A stretch of 64,000 nt of DNA from the NCBI RefSeq assembly GCF_014489555.1, contig NZ_CP060784.1, forward strand, positions 3,162,001 through 3,226,000, written 5' to 3'. Within the stretch, counting starts at the first letter, position 1. The number at the start of each line of letters is the position of its first letter. A model generated the notes under the pieces. That model made no database searches and had not been told where the DNA came from. It was given only the letters and a program-made list of their open reading frames with translations. Shown one piece after another: positions 38,567 through 47,172 of this stretch. The translations under genes and the position numbers were made by a program. The DNA comes from Hymenobacter qilianensis. Its GTDB lineage: Bacteria > Bacteroidota > Bacteroidia > Cytophagales > Hymenobacteraceae.

Positions 38567-39164
38567 CCAACAGCTTTTCGTTCTCTATATACCCCTCCAG
38601 CCGGTCGCCGATATGTACCGGGCCAACACCGCTGGGCGTGCCCGTAAAGATCAAATCTCCCATTTTTAACGTGATAAAGCGGGAGATGTAGGCAATCTGG
38701 GCGGCGAAATTGTGCAGCATCATGCCGGAGTTGCCCTGCTGCCGAACCTCACCGTTCACTTCCAGCCGGAAGTTGATATTGGCCAAGTCGGCAAACTCTG
38801 CCACGGGCTTAAACGTGGTAGAAAGGGGTGCCGAGCCATCGAAGCCCTTCGCCAGCTCCCAGGGCAAGCCTTTCGCTTTGGCTTTGCTTTGTAAGTCGCG
38901 GGCCGTGAAATCGATGCCCAAGCCAATGGCATCGAAGTAATTGGTGGCAAACTGCGGCTCTATGTTCTTGCCATTCTTGCAGATGCGCATCACCAGCTCG
39001 ATTTCGTGGTGAATATCCTGCGAGAAATCAGGGTAGAAAAAGGGCTGATTTCGCTGTAATAAAGCCGTATCGGGCTTGGCGAAGATGACGGGCTCGTCGG
39101 GCGTTTCGTTCTTAAGCTCAGCTATGTGTTCGGCATAATTACGGCCGATGCAAAGTATTTTCAT
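38550..39164 (-). CDS. Fumarylacetoacetate hydrolase-family protein
   Basis: 204 aa. MKILCIGRNYAEH opens the fold. Metal ligands are in HHEIELVMRI (Glu, Glu) and GLGIDFTARDLQ (Asp). The end GDLIFTGTPSGVGP is the family signature. Such small FAH proteins are acylpyruvases or oxaloacetate decarboxylases. Cytosolic. It overlaps the M23 peptidase gene, so the two are probably co-transcribed. Confidence 0.9.
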   Translation of the reverse strand: MKILCIGRNYAEHIAELKNETPDEPVIFAKPDTALLQRNQPFFYPDFSQDIHHEIELVMRICKNGKNIEPQFATNYFDAIGLGIDFTARDLQSKAKAKGLPWELAKGFDGSAPLSTTFKPVAEFADLANINFRLEVNGEVRQQGNSGMMLHNFAAQIAYISRFITLKMGDLIFTGTPSGVGPVHIGDRLEGYIENEKLLDVAVK

Positions 39165-39465
39165 TTCTGTATGATGCTTAGTGACTTCAGCTTAGCCTGT
39201 CAGCCGGGGATTTGCACTTAGGGTATAGGCCCCCAACGCCGCAAGCGTGTGCAGCCAAAATTAGGGCTATTTCTGTGGGGTAGGAAATAAATAAGACCTC
39301 TTTCACCTTCATGGGCGCCACAGCTAAGAGGTAAGCAGTAAACATTTACCCCATGCGCTATCGTATAGGCAATAGCTATCTAAGCTGGGCGGGAAGGCAT
39401 TTTGGCCTTATAAATGCTATGCCATGGTAGTTAAGTGACATTTTCTTTAAAGTAACCCCTCCGTC
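39165..39465. other. Intergenic region between divergent genes
   Basis: 301 bases holding the starts of the FAH and M48 genes. I see no gene, hairpin or clear promoter box in it apart from a short 5-C run near 39231. Confidence 0.5.
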
Positions 39466-40261
39466 ATGTTTAAAAAGTTTCTTGTAGCCAGCTGCCTGTT
39501 TGTAGCAGTAGGCTGCTCTACGGTTCCAATAACGGGTCGTCGCCAGCTTAGCCTGGTGTCTGACGCTGAGATAAATACCCTGGCTGCCCAGCAGTACCGC
39601 GAAGTAATCGGCCAAAGCAAGCTTTCTACTAATTCCACCCAAACGGCCATGGTTCGGCGGGTGGGGCAGCGGATTCAGCAGGCCGTTGAAACATATTTCC
39701 GGCAGCAGAATGCTCAGGATCAGCTAACGGGCTATGCCTGGGAGTTTAATCTTATTCAGGATGATGCCCAGCAGAACGCCTGGGCGATGCCGGGGGCAAA
39801 ACCGCCGTTTATACCGGTATACTGCCGATTACTCAAGACGAAAATGGCCTTGCTGTGGTAATGGCTCACGAAATAGCGCACGCCGTAGCCAAGCATGGCA
39901 GCGAGCGTATGAGCCAGGGCTTGGTGCAGCAGTTGGGTGGTCAGGCCTTGGGGCTGCTCTTTCAACCAACTCCGCCACTACCCAGCAAGTAGCGCTGCAA
40001 GCTTTTGGCGTAGGCTCTCAGCTAGGAATGTTGCGCTACGGCCGCAACCAGGAATCGGAAGCTGATCGATTGGGGCTTATCTTTATGGCTATGGCGGGCT
40101 ACAACCCTGATGGAGCTGTTGGTTTCTGGCAGCGCATGGCGGCCCGGAGCAACGGAGCATCGCCACCCGAGTTCCTTTCTACGCACCCTTCCAACGAAAC
40201 GCGTATCAACGATATTCAAAGCCTTCTGCCAGAGGCGCGTAAGTATTATAAAGCGCGCTAA
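39466..40261 (+). CDS. M48-family peptidase lipoprotein, two frameshifts
   Basis: About 265 aa after adding one base at G 39792-39796 and G 39950-39953. Lipobox VAVGC (Cys17). The zinc site is HEIAH in VMAHEIAHAVAKHG, with the third ligand Glu in NQESEADRLGL. Resembles LoiP/BepA-type periplasmic proteases that check outer-membrane proteins. The first correction gives AWAMPGGKTAVYTGILP, the usual family strand before HExxH. As read raw, the frame would stop before the active site. Confidence 0.87.
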
Positions 40262-40285
40262 GCCTGCTGCTACTGTCTGTATCCA

Positions 40286-40849
40286 ATGAAATTTGCCCCC
40301 CATTCCTTAGTACGGCATGTATTGCCCTTGCTTGTTATCCTGCTGACCGCGCTGCCGGCCTGTGAAACCAGTAAGCGCGGCATTCCGGAGGTGAATGCTG
40401 CGGATGGCACTGATCTGGAGCGGAGGCAGTTAGAAGTGAGCAGCAAGCTGGTAGGGCGGGTAATTGAAGGCCAGGTAGAATACGTGGTGCCTCGCGCCCA
40501 GCTCGCAACAGCCTTCATCCGGCAGTTCAACGACGGTACCGTTGTCGACAAAACCAGTATCCGCAAGGTGCAGGGTAGCCCCAAAGACAAAGCCATTTAT
40601 TACCTGGTAGGCATGGGACTGCGCAATGGCATGTACCGCGCCATGGCTATTCCTTTAGAAACCTCTACCGACAATAGTTTGTACCTGCGCTCCAATGCCG
40701 AGCGTTATATCGTAACGAGCGTGGGGTGTACGTTCTGCTATTTCTCTTTCGATAAAAACCGTATTACCGGCACCGAGTGCGAAGAAAACACCGGCGGCAG
40801 CCGCTGCGACCTGGAAGTAGAAAGCAACAACAATTTCTTTCCTCGCTAA
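40286..40849 (+). CDS. Hypothetical lipoprotein
   Basis: 187 aa. Signal peptide with lipobox LPAC (Cys26). No family recognised. Two Cys pairs, VGCTFC and CEENTGGSRC, could form disulphides in the periplasm. Starts 24 bases after the M48 gene and overlaps the next small frame, so the three may be one transcript. The start codon is followed by a copy of the C-run motif at 40296. Confidence 0.6.
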   Translation: MKFAPHSLVRHVLPLLVILLTALPACETSKRGIPEVNAADGTDLERRQLEVSSKLVGRVIEGQVEYVVPRAQLATAFIRQFNDGTVVDKTSIRKVQGSPKDKAIYYLVGMGLRNGMYRAMAIPLETSTDNSLYLRSNAERYIVTSVGCTFCYFSFDKNRITGTECEENTGGSRCDLEVESNNNFFPR

Positions 40850-40947
40850 TGAGCCGCAAGTGGATAATTCGCCTCACTCTCACCGCGTTGGCTTTGCTGC
40901 TGACCACGGATAAGCGCCCGGAGAAGAAACCAACCAACGACAAATAA
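40849..40947 (+). CDS. Small membrane peptide, 32 aa
   Basis: The ATG overlaps the stop of the lipoprotein gene (TAATG), suggesting translational coupling. MSRKWIIRLTLTALALLLTT is a basic start plus one hydrophobic helix, then a charged tail ending KKPTNDK. It could be a tiny membrane protein or a chance frame. A terminator follows directly. Confidence 0.4.
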   Translation: MSRKWIIRLTLTALALLLTTDKRPEKKPTNDK

Positions 40948-40979
40948 GAAAGGGCCGCTGTATAGCGGCCCTTTCTTAT
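40946..40979. terminator. Terminator between convergent genes
   Basis: AAGAAAGGGCCGCT pairs with AGCGGCCCTTTCTT around GTAT. Serves both the lipoprotein group and mpl. Confidence 0.88.
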
Positions 40980-40996
40980 GGTCTGTAACTTCTGGA

Positions 40997-42385
40997 TTAA
41001 GACTCCTTGGTCACCGCCTCGGCTAGCTTCGCTAAATCCAGTCCATCAAACGTGCCCGAAGACATCATGAGCAAGTTGGCATCGGTCCAGTTTTGCTCGT
41101 GCAGGAAAGCGGCCAGGGCGCGGCTGTCGGTAAACACGCGCAGGTCAGGGCGCTGAAAGGCGGCCGTTACCTGCTCGGGGGCAAATCGGGGAGGCGTTTG
41201 TGAGCCAGCACCTGCGGATTGAAGTACACGATAGCCACATCAGGCGCATCAAACGTGTGAGCATATTGGGGCAAAAAGGCCGGATTGAGGCTGCTGAACG
41301 TGTGCAATTCCAAACAAGCTACCAGCCGACGCTTCGGAAACTGCTTTTTCAGGGCGGCCGCCGTGGCTTTGAGCTTTGAAGGCGCGTGCGCGAAGTCCTT
41401 ATATACCACCGAATCGTGGCCGGCCCGCACCAGCTCCAGGCGGCGTGCGGCCCCTTTAAAGGTAGCCAGCGCCTCAAAGAAGTCCTTGCCCTTAATTCCC
41501 AGCTGCTTACACACTTCTTTCGCGGCCGAGATGTTGCGCAGGTTATGGTCGCCGAAGATCTGAATTGGAATCTCGTCGTCCTTCTTAGTGAGCAGAAAGG
41601 TCTTACCATCGCGCACTACATGCTCGTGCGGTCCGTAACCGATGTATTTCACGTCCGGATCAGTGGGCACGCTTACTAGCTGCACCTGCTCGTCGTCGCG
41701 GTCAAAGATGAGCACGCCGGCTTTGGGCGTCATCTCGGCAAAAATGCGAAACTGCTCGCGGTAGTCTTCCTCCGTCGGAAACACGTTGATATGGTCCCAG
41801 CTAATACCCGAAATCACCCCGATGTGGTGGTGGTACAGGTGAAACTTCGGTCGCCGATCAATGGGCGACGAGAGGTATTCGTCGCCTTCAATGATGATTA
41901 TCGGCGCATCTTCCGTGAGTTGCACCATCAGATCAAACCCATCCAGCTGAGCACCTACGGCGTAGTCGAACTTGCGGCCATGGTGGCGCAGCACATGCAG
42001 AATAAGCGATGTGATGCTGGTTTTGCCATGACTGCCGCCGATAACTACCCGCTGTTTATCGCGAGAAGCTTCATAAATGAACTCCGGGAATGAGTAGATG
42101 CGCAGCCCTAACTCCTGAGCACGTAGCAGCTCGGGGTTGTCGGCCCGCGCGTGCATGCCCACAATCACGGCATCTAGGTCAGCGGTTATCTTTTCCGGAA
42201 ACCAGCCCTCGCTGGGGGGCAAAATTCCAGCGGCAGCCAAGCGGCCGTGAGCAGGCTCAAAGATTTCGTCGTCGGAGCCGGTAACCTGGGCGCCGCGACG
42301 GTGCAACGCCAAGGCCAGGTTGTGCATGATGCTTCCCCGATGGCAATCAGGTGAAGGCGGTGGAGCGCGGTGGGGGTGGGGGCAT
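40997..42385 (-). CDS. mpl: UDP-N-acetylmuramate tripeptide ligase (Mpl), three frameshifts
   Basis: About 463 aa after adding one base at G 41177-41181, C 42335-42338 and the G run 42378-42382. Mpl recycles murein tripeptide by joining it to UDP-MurNAc with ATP. GGSHGKTSIT is the P-loop, EGDEYLSS and the FAHAPSKL region are Mur-ligase signatures. Restoration gives an N-terminus LHRLHLIAIGGSIMHNLAL (normal for the family) and a C-terminus ending LAKLAEAVTKES, with LLMMSSGTFDGLD. Without it both ends are lost. Confidence 0.85.
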
Positions 42386-42725
42386 TTTTGAAGAAACAAG
42401 CAAGAATAAATCGGCGGAAAGCCAAGCCGGTTGGCAAAGTTACTAGCCCAACGCAGAAGTTGATGCTCGGTGGGCCCAGTACTTGGCTCGTGCCGGGACG
42501 AACGAGCATCTCAACTGTTACAAGGGTGAATGCCATAATTTTTACTTTAGATCAGATAGCAAAAAGAAAGCACTTTTCCCCCTGCTAATTCTGAAAATAT
42601 GCCCCTAGATTTGCACCCCTTTGAGCATAAAAAGACGGTTGGCAGTGCGAAGGTGAGCAACAATAAATCCTGAGGGTTGCGAACCAAAACCTTCCAAAGC
42701 TGACTACCTTGTACAACACCCAGTG
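42386..42725 (+). promoter_or_regulatory. dnaB upstream region with a -7 type box
   Basis: 340 bases without a gene between divergent mpl and dnaB. TAGATTTG at 42606-42613 fits TAnnTTTG, about 113 bases before dnaB, but no TTTG lies at the right spacing upstream. Nothing else stands out. Confidence 0.35.
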
Positions 42726-44342
42726 ATGAACGACCAGATGAATGAGCGCGTAAAGTTGCAGGCCTCCCGGGGCATCGCTGCCCTGAATGGCCGTCCTGCC
42801 GCTTTATCCATGACCGGACCGGCGGGCAAATTGCCCCCCCAGGCCCGTGAGCTAGAGGCCGCAGTGCTCGGCGCTTTGATGCTCGAAAAAGACGCGCTGA
42901 CTACCGTTATTGACATCCTGAAGCCCGTGAGCTTCTACGATGATAAACACCAGCGCATTTTCAAGGCTATTCTGAACCTGTTTGATAAGTCGGAGCCCAT
43001 CGACATTCTCACCGTGGTGCATGAGCTGCGGGAGATGGGTGAGCTGGAGCCAGCCGGCGGCCATCACTACGTTGCCAACCTCACATTCAAGGTTAACTCG
43101 GCGGCGAATATCGAGTACCACGCGCGCATTATCACCGAGAATGCCATTAAGCGGGAGCTGATTAATATCGCTTCCACCATTCACCGCGATGCTTTCGAGG
43201 ATACTACCGACGTATTCAACCTCCTAGATCAGACGGAACAAGCCCTGTTTGAGGTTTCGGAGTCCAACATCCGCAAGAACTTCGATGATATGCGCAGCCT
43301 GATGGGCAAGGCAATCAAAGAGCTGGAAGAGAAGAAAAATCAGAAGGATGGCCTTACCGGCGTGCCCAGCGGCTTCTCGGCCCTCGACCGCGTAACCAGC
43401 GGCTGGCAACCCTCTGACTTAGTTATTATTGCGGCCCGGCCTGGTATGGGTAAAACCGCGTTCGTGGTTTCCGCCATGCGCAATGCGGCCGTCGATTTCA
43501 AGAAGCCGGTGGCCATTTTCTCGCTGGAAATGTCCTCTTTACAGCTCGTCAATCGTCTGATTTCGGCAGAAGCGGAGCTTGATTCTGAGAAAATCAAGAA
43601 GGGCAATCTGGCAGATTATGAGTGGGCGCAGCTTAACCATAAGATTTCCTCGCTGTCGAGCGCGCCCATCTTTATTGACGATACGCCTGCACTCAGCATC
43701 CGGGAGCTTCGCACCAAATGCCGCCGCCTAAAGGCCCACCACGACATTCAGATGATCATCATTGACTATCTGCAGTTGATGAGTGGCAACACCGATGGCG
43801 GCAAGGGCGCCGGCAACCGTGAACAGGAAATTGCCTCCATCTCGCGGGCGCTGAAAGGTATTGCCAAGGAACTGAACGTACCCGTATTGGCCCTTTCCCA
43901 GCTCTCCCGCTCCGTGGAAACGCGCGGCGGCGACAAGAAGCCGCAGCTTAGTGACCTTCGCGAATCTGGCTCCATTGAGCAGGACGCTGACATGGTTGTG
44001 TTCCTCTATCGCCCTGAGTACTACAAGATTACAGAGGATGAAATGGGTAACCCCACCCAAGGCACCGGCGAAGTAATTATTGCCAAGCACCGGAATGGCT
44101 CCCTTGAAACCGTACAGCTCAAGTTTATCGGCCGCTTCACCAAGTTTGCCGACTTGGATGGGGTAGGCTTCGGTGGCGATGCAGGAAGCTTCAACACCGG
44201 TGCGTTCCCCGCCAGCACCTTCGACGAGGATCCTAGCAGCTTTGCGCCTAATACCATACGCCTGGGAAGTAAAATTAACGACGGTGCCAGCCCGGTGCCT
44301 TTCCCCAAAAGTAATTTCGGGAATGACGACCCGCCGTTTTAA
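42726..44342 (+). CDS. dnaB: Replicative DNA helicase
   Basis: 538 aa. N-terminal DnaB domain (about 35-140) and RecA-like C-terminal domain with Walker A ARPGMGKT (237-244), SLEMSS, IIDYLQLM (Walker B), QLSRSVETR and SIEQDADMV. It unwinds DNA as a hexameric ring ahead of the fork. The last residues, NFGNDDPPF, look like the acidic-aromatic tip of SSB. Intact, with an in-frame 7-C run at 42834. The GTG just before ATG 42726 is not needed. Confidence 0.96.
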   Translation: MNDQMNERVKLQASRGIAALNGRPAALSMTGPAGKLPPQARELEAAVLGALMLEKDALTTVIDILKPVSFYDDKHQRIFKAILNLFDKSEPIDILTVVHELREMGELEPAGGHHYVANLTFKVNSAANIEYHARIITENAIKRELINIASTIHRDAFEDTTDVFNLLDQTEQALFEVSESNIRKNFDDMRSLMGKAIKELEEKKNQKDGLTGVPSGFSALDRVTSGWQPSDLVIIAARPGMGKTAFVVSAMRNAAVDFKKPVAIFSLEMSSLQLVNRLISAEAELDSEKIKKGNLADYEWAQLNHKISSLSSAPIFIDDTPALSIRELRTKCRRLKAHHDIQMIIIDYLQLMSGNTDGGKGAGNREQEIASISRALKGIAKELNVPVLALSQLSRSVETRGGDKKPQLSDLRESGSIEQDADMVVFLYRPEYYKITEDEMGNPTQGTGEVIIAKHRNGSLETVQLKFIGRFTKFADLDGVGFGGDAGSFNTGAFPASTFDEDPSSFAPNTIRLGSKINDGASPVPFPKSNFGNDDPPF

Positions 44343-44361
44343 CAAACAGCTCACGACATAA

Positions 44362-44420
44362 AAAAACGGAGTGCTCCATACTTAGTCTACTGTAGGCTAA
44401 GTATGGAGCACTCCGTTTTT
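44362..44420. terminator. Long terminator after dnaB
   Basis: A perfect 24-bp stem: AAAAACGGAGTGCTCC (44362 on) with GGAGCACTCCGTTTTT (to 44420), loop of about 11 bases. Serves dnaB. Confidence 0.9.
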
Positions 44421-44442
44421 GAGCCTAGGTTGCTTATTACAT

Positions 44443-44478
44443 AAAAGCGGCGGCTCCTGATCAGGAGCCGCCGCTTTT
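44443..44478. terminator. 36-bp perfect palindrome, terminator
   Basis: AAAAGCGGCGGCTCCTGA is followed at once by its inverse ending CCGCCGCTTTT. It probably ends the convergent lipoprotein gene at 44501. With no loop it could also extrude as a cruciform. Confidence 0.85.
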
Positions 44479-44500
44479 ATAAGAAGTATGCAGGCTGATA

Positions 44501-44974
44501 TTAGCGCGTGTACTCTAGTTCGGTGTAAGGCTCACCAGCTTTGGCTACGCTACGCAACTTAAGCGAAGAAGCAGACAGCGAAGTAACCTGGTATTCTTTG
44601 GCTTCACCCAAGTTGAGCGTTAGCGCTTTCTTGTCGGTGCTAAGAGCCCAAGTGCCTGGCTTGGCTGGCGTTTTAGAATCTTTATCGCAAACATTAGCGC
44701 CTTCCAGCTCCGTCAATTCACCCGTTGCTTCAAAATGCAGCTTGTTATCCTTGCTGCACTCATCTAGCATCATGAAGATATTGGTGGTTCTAACGTTGTT
44801 TGGGGTTGGCACGATGCCTTTGTAGGCTACTAGCTGCCAATCACCGGCCAAGGAAGCATCCGTCGAAGACTGGGATGAAGCGCGGGGAGTGGGAGATTCT
44901 TCTAGCTGCTTTTCGCAAGAGGCAAACAGCATGGTGCCCAACGAAAGGGCCGTAAGCAGACGTACTTTGGTCAT
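44501..44974 (-). CDS. Lipocalin-like lipoprotein
   Basis: 157 aa. Lipobox FASC (Cys20). After a Ser/Thr linker (about 25-42) comes LAGDWQLVAYKG, then LHFEATGELTE, PGTWALSTDKKALTLNL and YQVTSLSASSLKLRS, the strand order of the Bacteroidota lipocalin-like (META-like) proteins. Two Cys (DECSKD, NVCDKD) may form a disulphide. Function unknown. A TATATTTG box lies on the minus strand at 45118-45125, which implies a long leader. Confidence 0.72.
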   Translation of the reverse strand: MTKVRLLTALSLGTMLFASCEKQLEESPTPRASSQSSTDASLAGDWQLVAYKGIVPTPNNVRTTNIFMMLDECSKDNKLHFEATGELTELEGANVCDKDSKTPAKPGTWALSTDKKALTLNLGEAKEYQVTSLSASSLKLRSVAKAGEPYTELEYTR

Positions 44975-45296
44975 GAAAAGAGAGAATGGTGGATAGAAAT
45001 GAACGCGTAGAAATAGACCGTATAGCTATGAATTTAGGGGGATGCGCAGAAGCGCTAGAAGAGTGAAGAGCAGTTGAATTACCTTGAAGAAGTGTAATTA
45101 CTCATGTATCCTGGCTACAAATATAGATACCCCTTTTGTATACACCACCAAAAGCAGGCTAAAACGCACCTATAAAATTATGTCAATTGCATTTTGTTAA
45201 TATATATTTAGGCTCAGAAAGCTGATGAATAAGAAAGCCTGCTAAAGCCTCACACATGGGTAGCTTTAGCAGGCTTATATGGCCTATATAACAATA
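44975..45296 (-). promoter_or_regulatory. Intergenic region with promoter box and terminator
   Basis: 322 bases. On the minus strand TATATTTG (45118-45125) is a Bacteroidota -7 box for the lipoprotein gene. AAGCCTGCTAAAGC (45235-45248) pairs with GCTTTAGCAGGCTT (45263-45276), the terminator of the ankyrin gene. The rest is AT-rich. Confidence 0.5.
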
Positions 45297-45752
45297 TTAT
45301 GATTTAGTCTTCGCCTCGAGTAGCGTGACTACCTCTTTATTGTTGGCAGCCTTAGCGCTGGTAAGGGCTGTGTTTCCGTCTTCATCTTTTGCCTGCAGGT
45401 CGGCACCACCGGCTAACAGTAGCTCAATGAGCTCTTTACTGCCTTTTCCGGCCGCATAGTGAAGTGCAGTTGCCTGAAAAGCATCACGCCAATTGATTTT
45501 TGCTTTGTACTGAAGCAGCGATTTTACGATAGATACATTATTATTTGTAGCCGCTGTAATCAGATAACTAGTAGGAAAACCAGGAACAATTTCGATAACG
45601 TGATTGGGGTCGGCTCCTGCTTTTAACAGGGATTCGACAGCGGCGGTGTTGCTTTTTAAAACCGCCGTATATAACTCCTTGCTTTTATCCTGAGCTGCTG
45701 AAACATATGCTAAGCACATAAATAACAAGCAAAGGAAGGCAATCTTTTTCAT
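45297..45752 (-). CDS. Exported ankyrin-repeat protein
   Basis: 151 aa. Signal peptide MKKIAFLCLLFMCLAYVSAA (1-20). Three to four ankyrin repeats follow: LYTAVLKSNTAAVESLLKAG, a second from YLITAATNNN, TALHYAAGKGSKELIELLLA and TALTSAKAANNKEVVTLL. Ankyrin repeats bind proteins. Here they would act in the periplasm. Partner unknown. Confidence 0.85.
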   Translation of the reverse strand: MKKIAFLCLLFMCLAYVSAAQDKSKELYTAVLKSNTAAVESLLKAGADPNHVIEIVPGFPTSYLITAATNNNVSIVKSLLQYKAKINWRDAFQATALHYAAGKGSKELIELLLAGGADLQAKDEDGNTALTSAKAANNKEVVTLLEAKTKS

Positions 45753-45770
45753 ACAAAAGGGTGGTAAAGT

Positions 45771-45806
45771 GAACGTGATATTGCGTAAAAGTACAATATC
45801 ACGTTC
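45771..45806. repeat. 13-bp inverted repeat upstream of ankyrin gene
   Basis: GAACGTGATATTG (45771-45783) and CAATATCACGTTC (45794-45806). No T-run follows on the minus strand, so it may be an operator for the ankyrin gene or a weak terminator for the PepSY gene. Confidence 0.55.
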
Positions 45807-45879
45807 TTTCTATCAATACCCTCTTTTACCAAATTAAATGGTAGCAGCAACATATGAGTCCTCTTTGAATGGAAGCCTC

Positions 45880-47096
45880 TTAGCTGGCTGCGGCCAGATG
45901 CTTTTGCTTCTTCTTTTTCTCCTTTTGTAACCGGTTAAGCCAAAGAATAACGCCGGTAATCGGGAATGTAACGCCCAACACGCATACTATTAAGGCAATG
46001 ATTTTGGAAGGCATCCCAAAAATGGCCCCCGTATGCACGGGCTTAAAGGAGCGGCGTACACGTTGCCCTAAATTACGATCCTGGAAGTCGAGCTTGCCCA
46101 AAACCTGGCCGGTATACTGATCCAGGTATAGTTCATCATTGGCTGACTCGTGGGGGCATTTACCGGCAACATAGCTATGCGCACCGACTCGGTGGAGTCC
46201 TTGGGGAGCTGAATGCTGAAGTTTTGGGCCGTAGGCACCCGCTGACGCGCTATTGCATAGGCAGCATCATACGTGAGGCGCGAATCGGTGGCGGCGACTA
46301 CTGACTTTGGTGGCTCGGGGCCTTTCATCTCCGAATTGGTGAGTGTGAAAATGCCTTTATTAAACCACTCAAAGGACCAGGCCAGGCCCGTAAAAGCGAA
46401 TACAAACAGGAATAGCGCGCTATAAAACCCGAGCACGATGTGCAGATCATGGTTGAGGCGCTTCCAACTGGCATCCCACTTTACGGAAAGGCGCTGACGT
46501 AGTACCTTCCCCGTTGCAGGCCACCATAGGACCAAGCCAGTACCGATGATAAACAGGAAAAACAAGGTGCTCACGCCCACTATGAACTTGCCAACCGCAC
46601 CGGCCACCATGCCCCGGTGCAGGGCAAACATGGTGTAGAAAAACGTGTCGCGGTAAACATAAGGGCCCACAACCTGCCCGGAGTATGGATTGACAAAGTA
46701 TTTGGGGCTACCTCCGCCTTCACCGCCACCTTTTGGTTTTTCGCCTGCTTTTGCTCCTTTAGCATTACCAGCCGGGCCTGCTTGCGCCACTGGGGGGCTT
46801 TTCTTGTCCGATTTGTCGCCAGCCAAGCTCACTTCCACCGTACGCAAAGGGTCGGCGTACACCTTCATGCCCGTTACCTTGGCCTGAGGCACCGAGGCTT
46901 GCACTGCCTGGGTTATTTGCTGAAGCGAAAGGCGAGTCTGGATGGTGGGCGCCTCAACAAAGTAGCGCTCTGGGTGCCAGGCCTGCTCCAGCTCTTTTTC
47001 AAAAACCAGAACCGCCCCTGTGAAGCAGAGCACCGCTATAACCAAGCCGGATGCAAGACTCAAGTATAGGTGAATTGTGCGGAAGAAGATTTTCAT
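45880..47096 (-). CDS. PepSY-domain membrane protein, frameshift
   Basis: About 405 aa after adding one base at G 46152-46156, which joins VNAPHESANDELYLDQYTGQ. PepSY-TM family, often linked to siderophore use as inner-membrane ferric reductases. Membrane helices lie at about 12-34, 175-200, 225-250 and 365-390. PepSY periplasmic parts are at 60-150 and 270-340. Conserved His residues appear in TIHLYL, LHRGM, LNHDLHIVLG and KPVHTG, plausible haem ligands. A Gly/Lys/Pro-rich insert (about 105-130) is unusual. It lies 76 bases after the TonB receptor on the same strand. Confidence 0.83.
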
Positions 47097-47172
47097 TATG
47101 GTAGCCTTAAATTTGTTTAAGGGGAGTCATGTCGCTCTTTAGTTGAAAAATAATCAATTGCGCCACAATTAT

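Noticed and set aside
45118..45125. Full -33/-7 promoter of the lipoprotein gene
   Set aside because: Only the TATATTTG box is convincing. The TTTG upstream is about 22-23 bases away, too far for a confident call, so only the box is mentioned.
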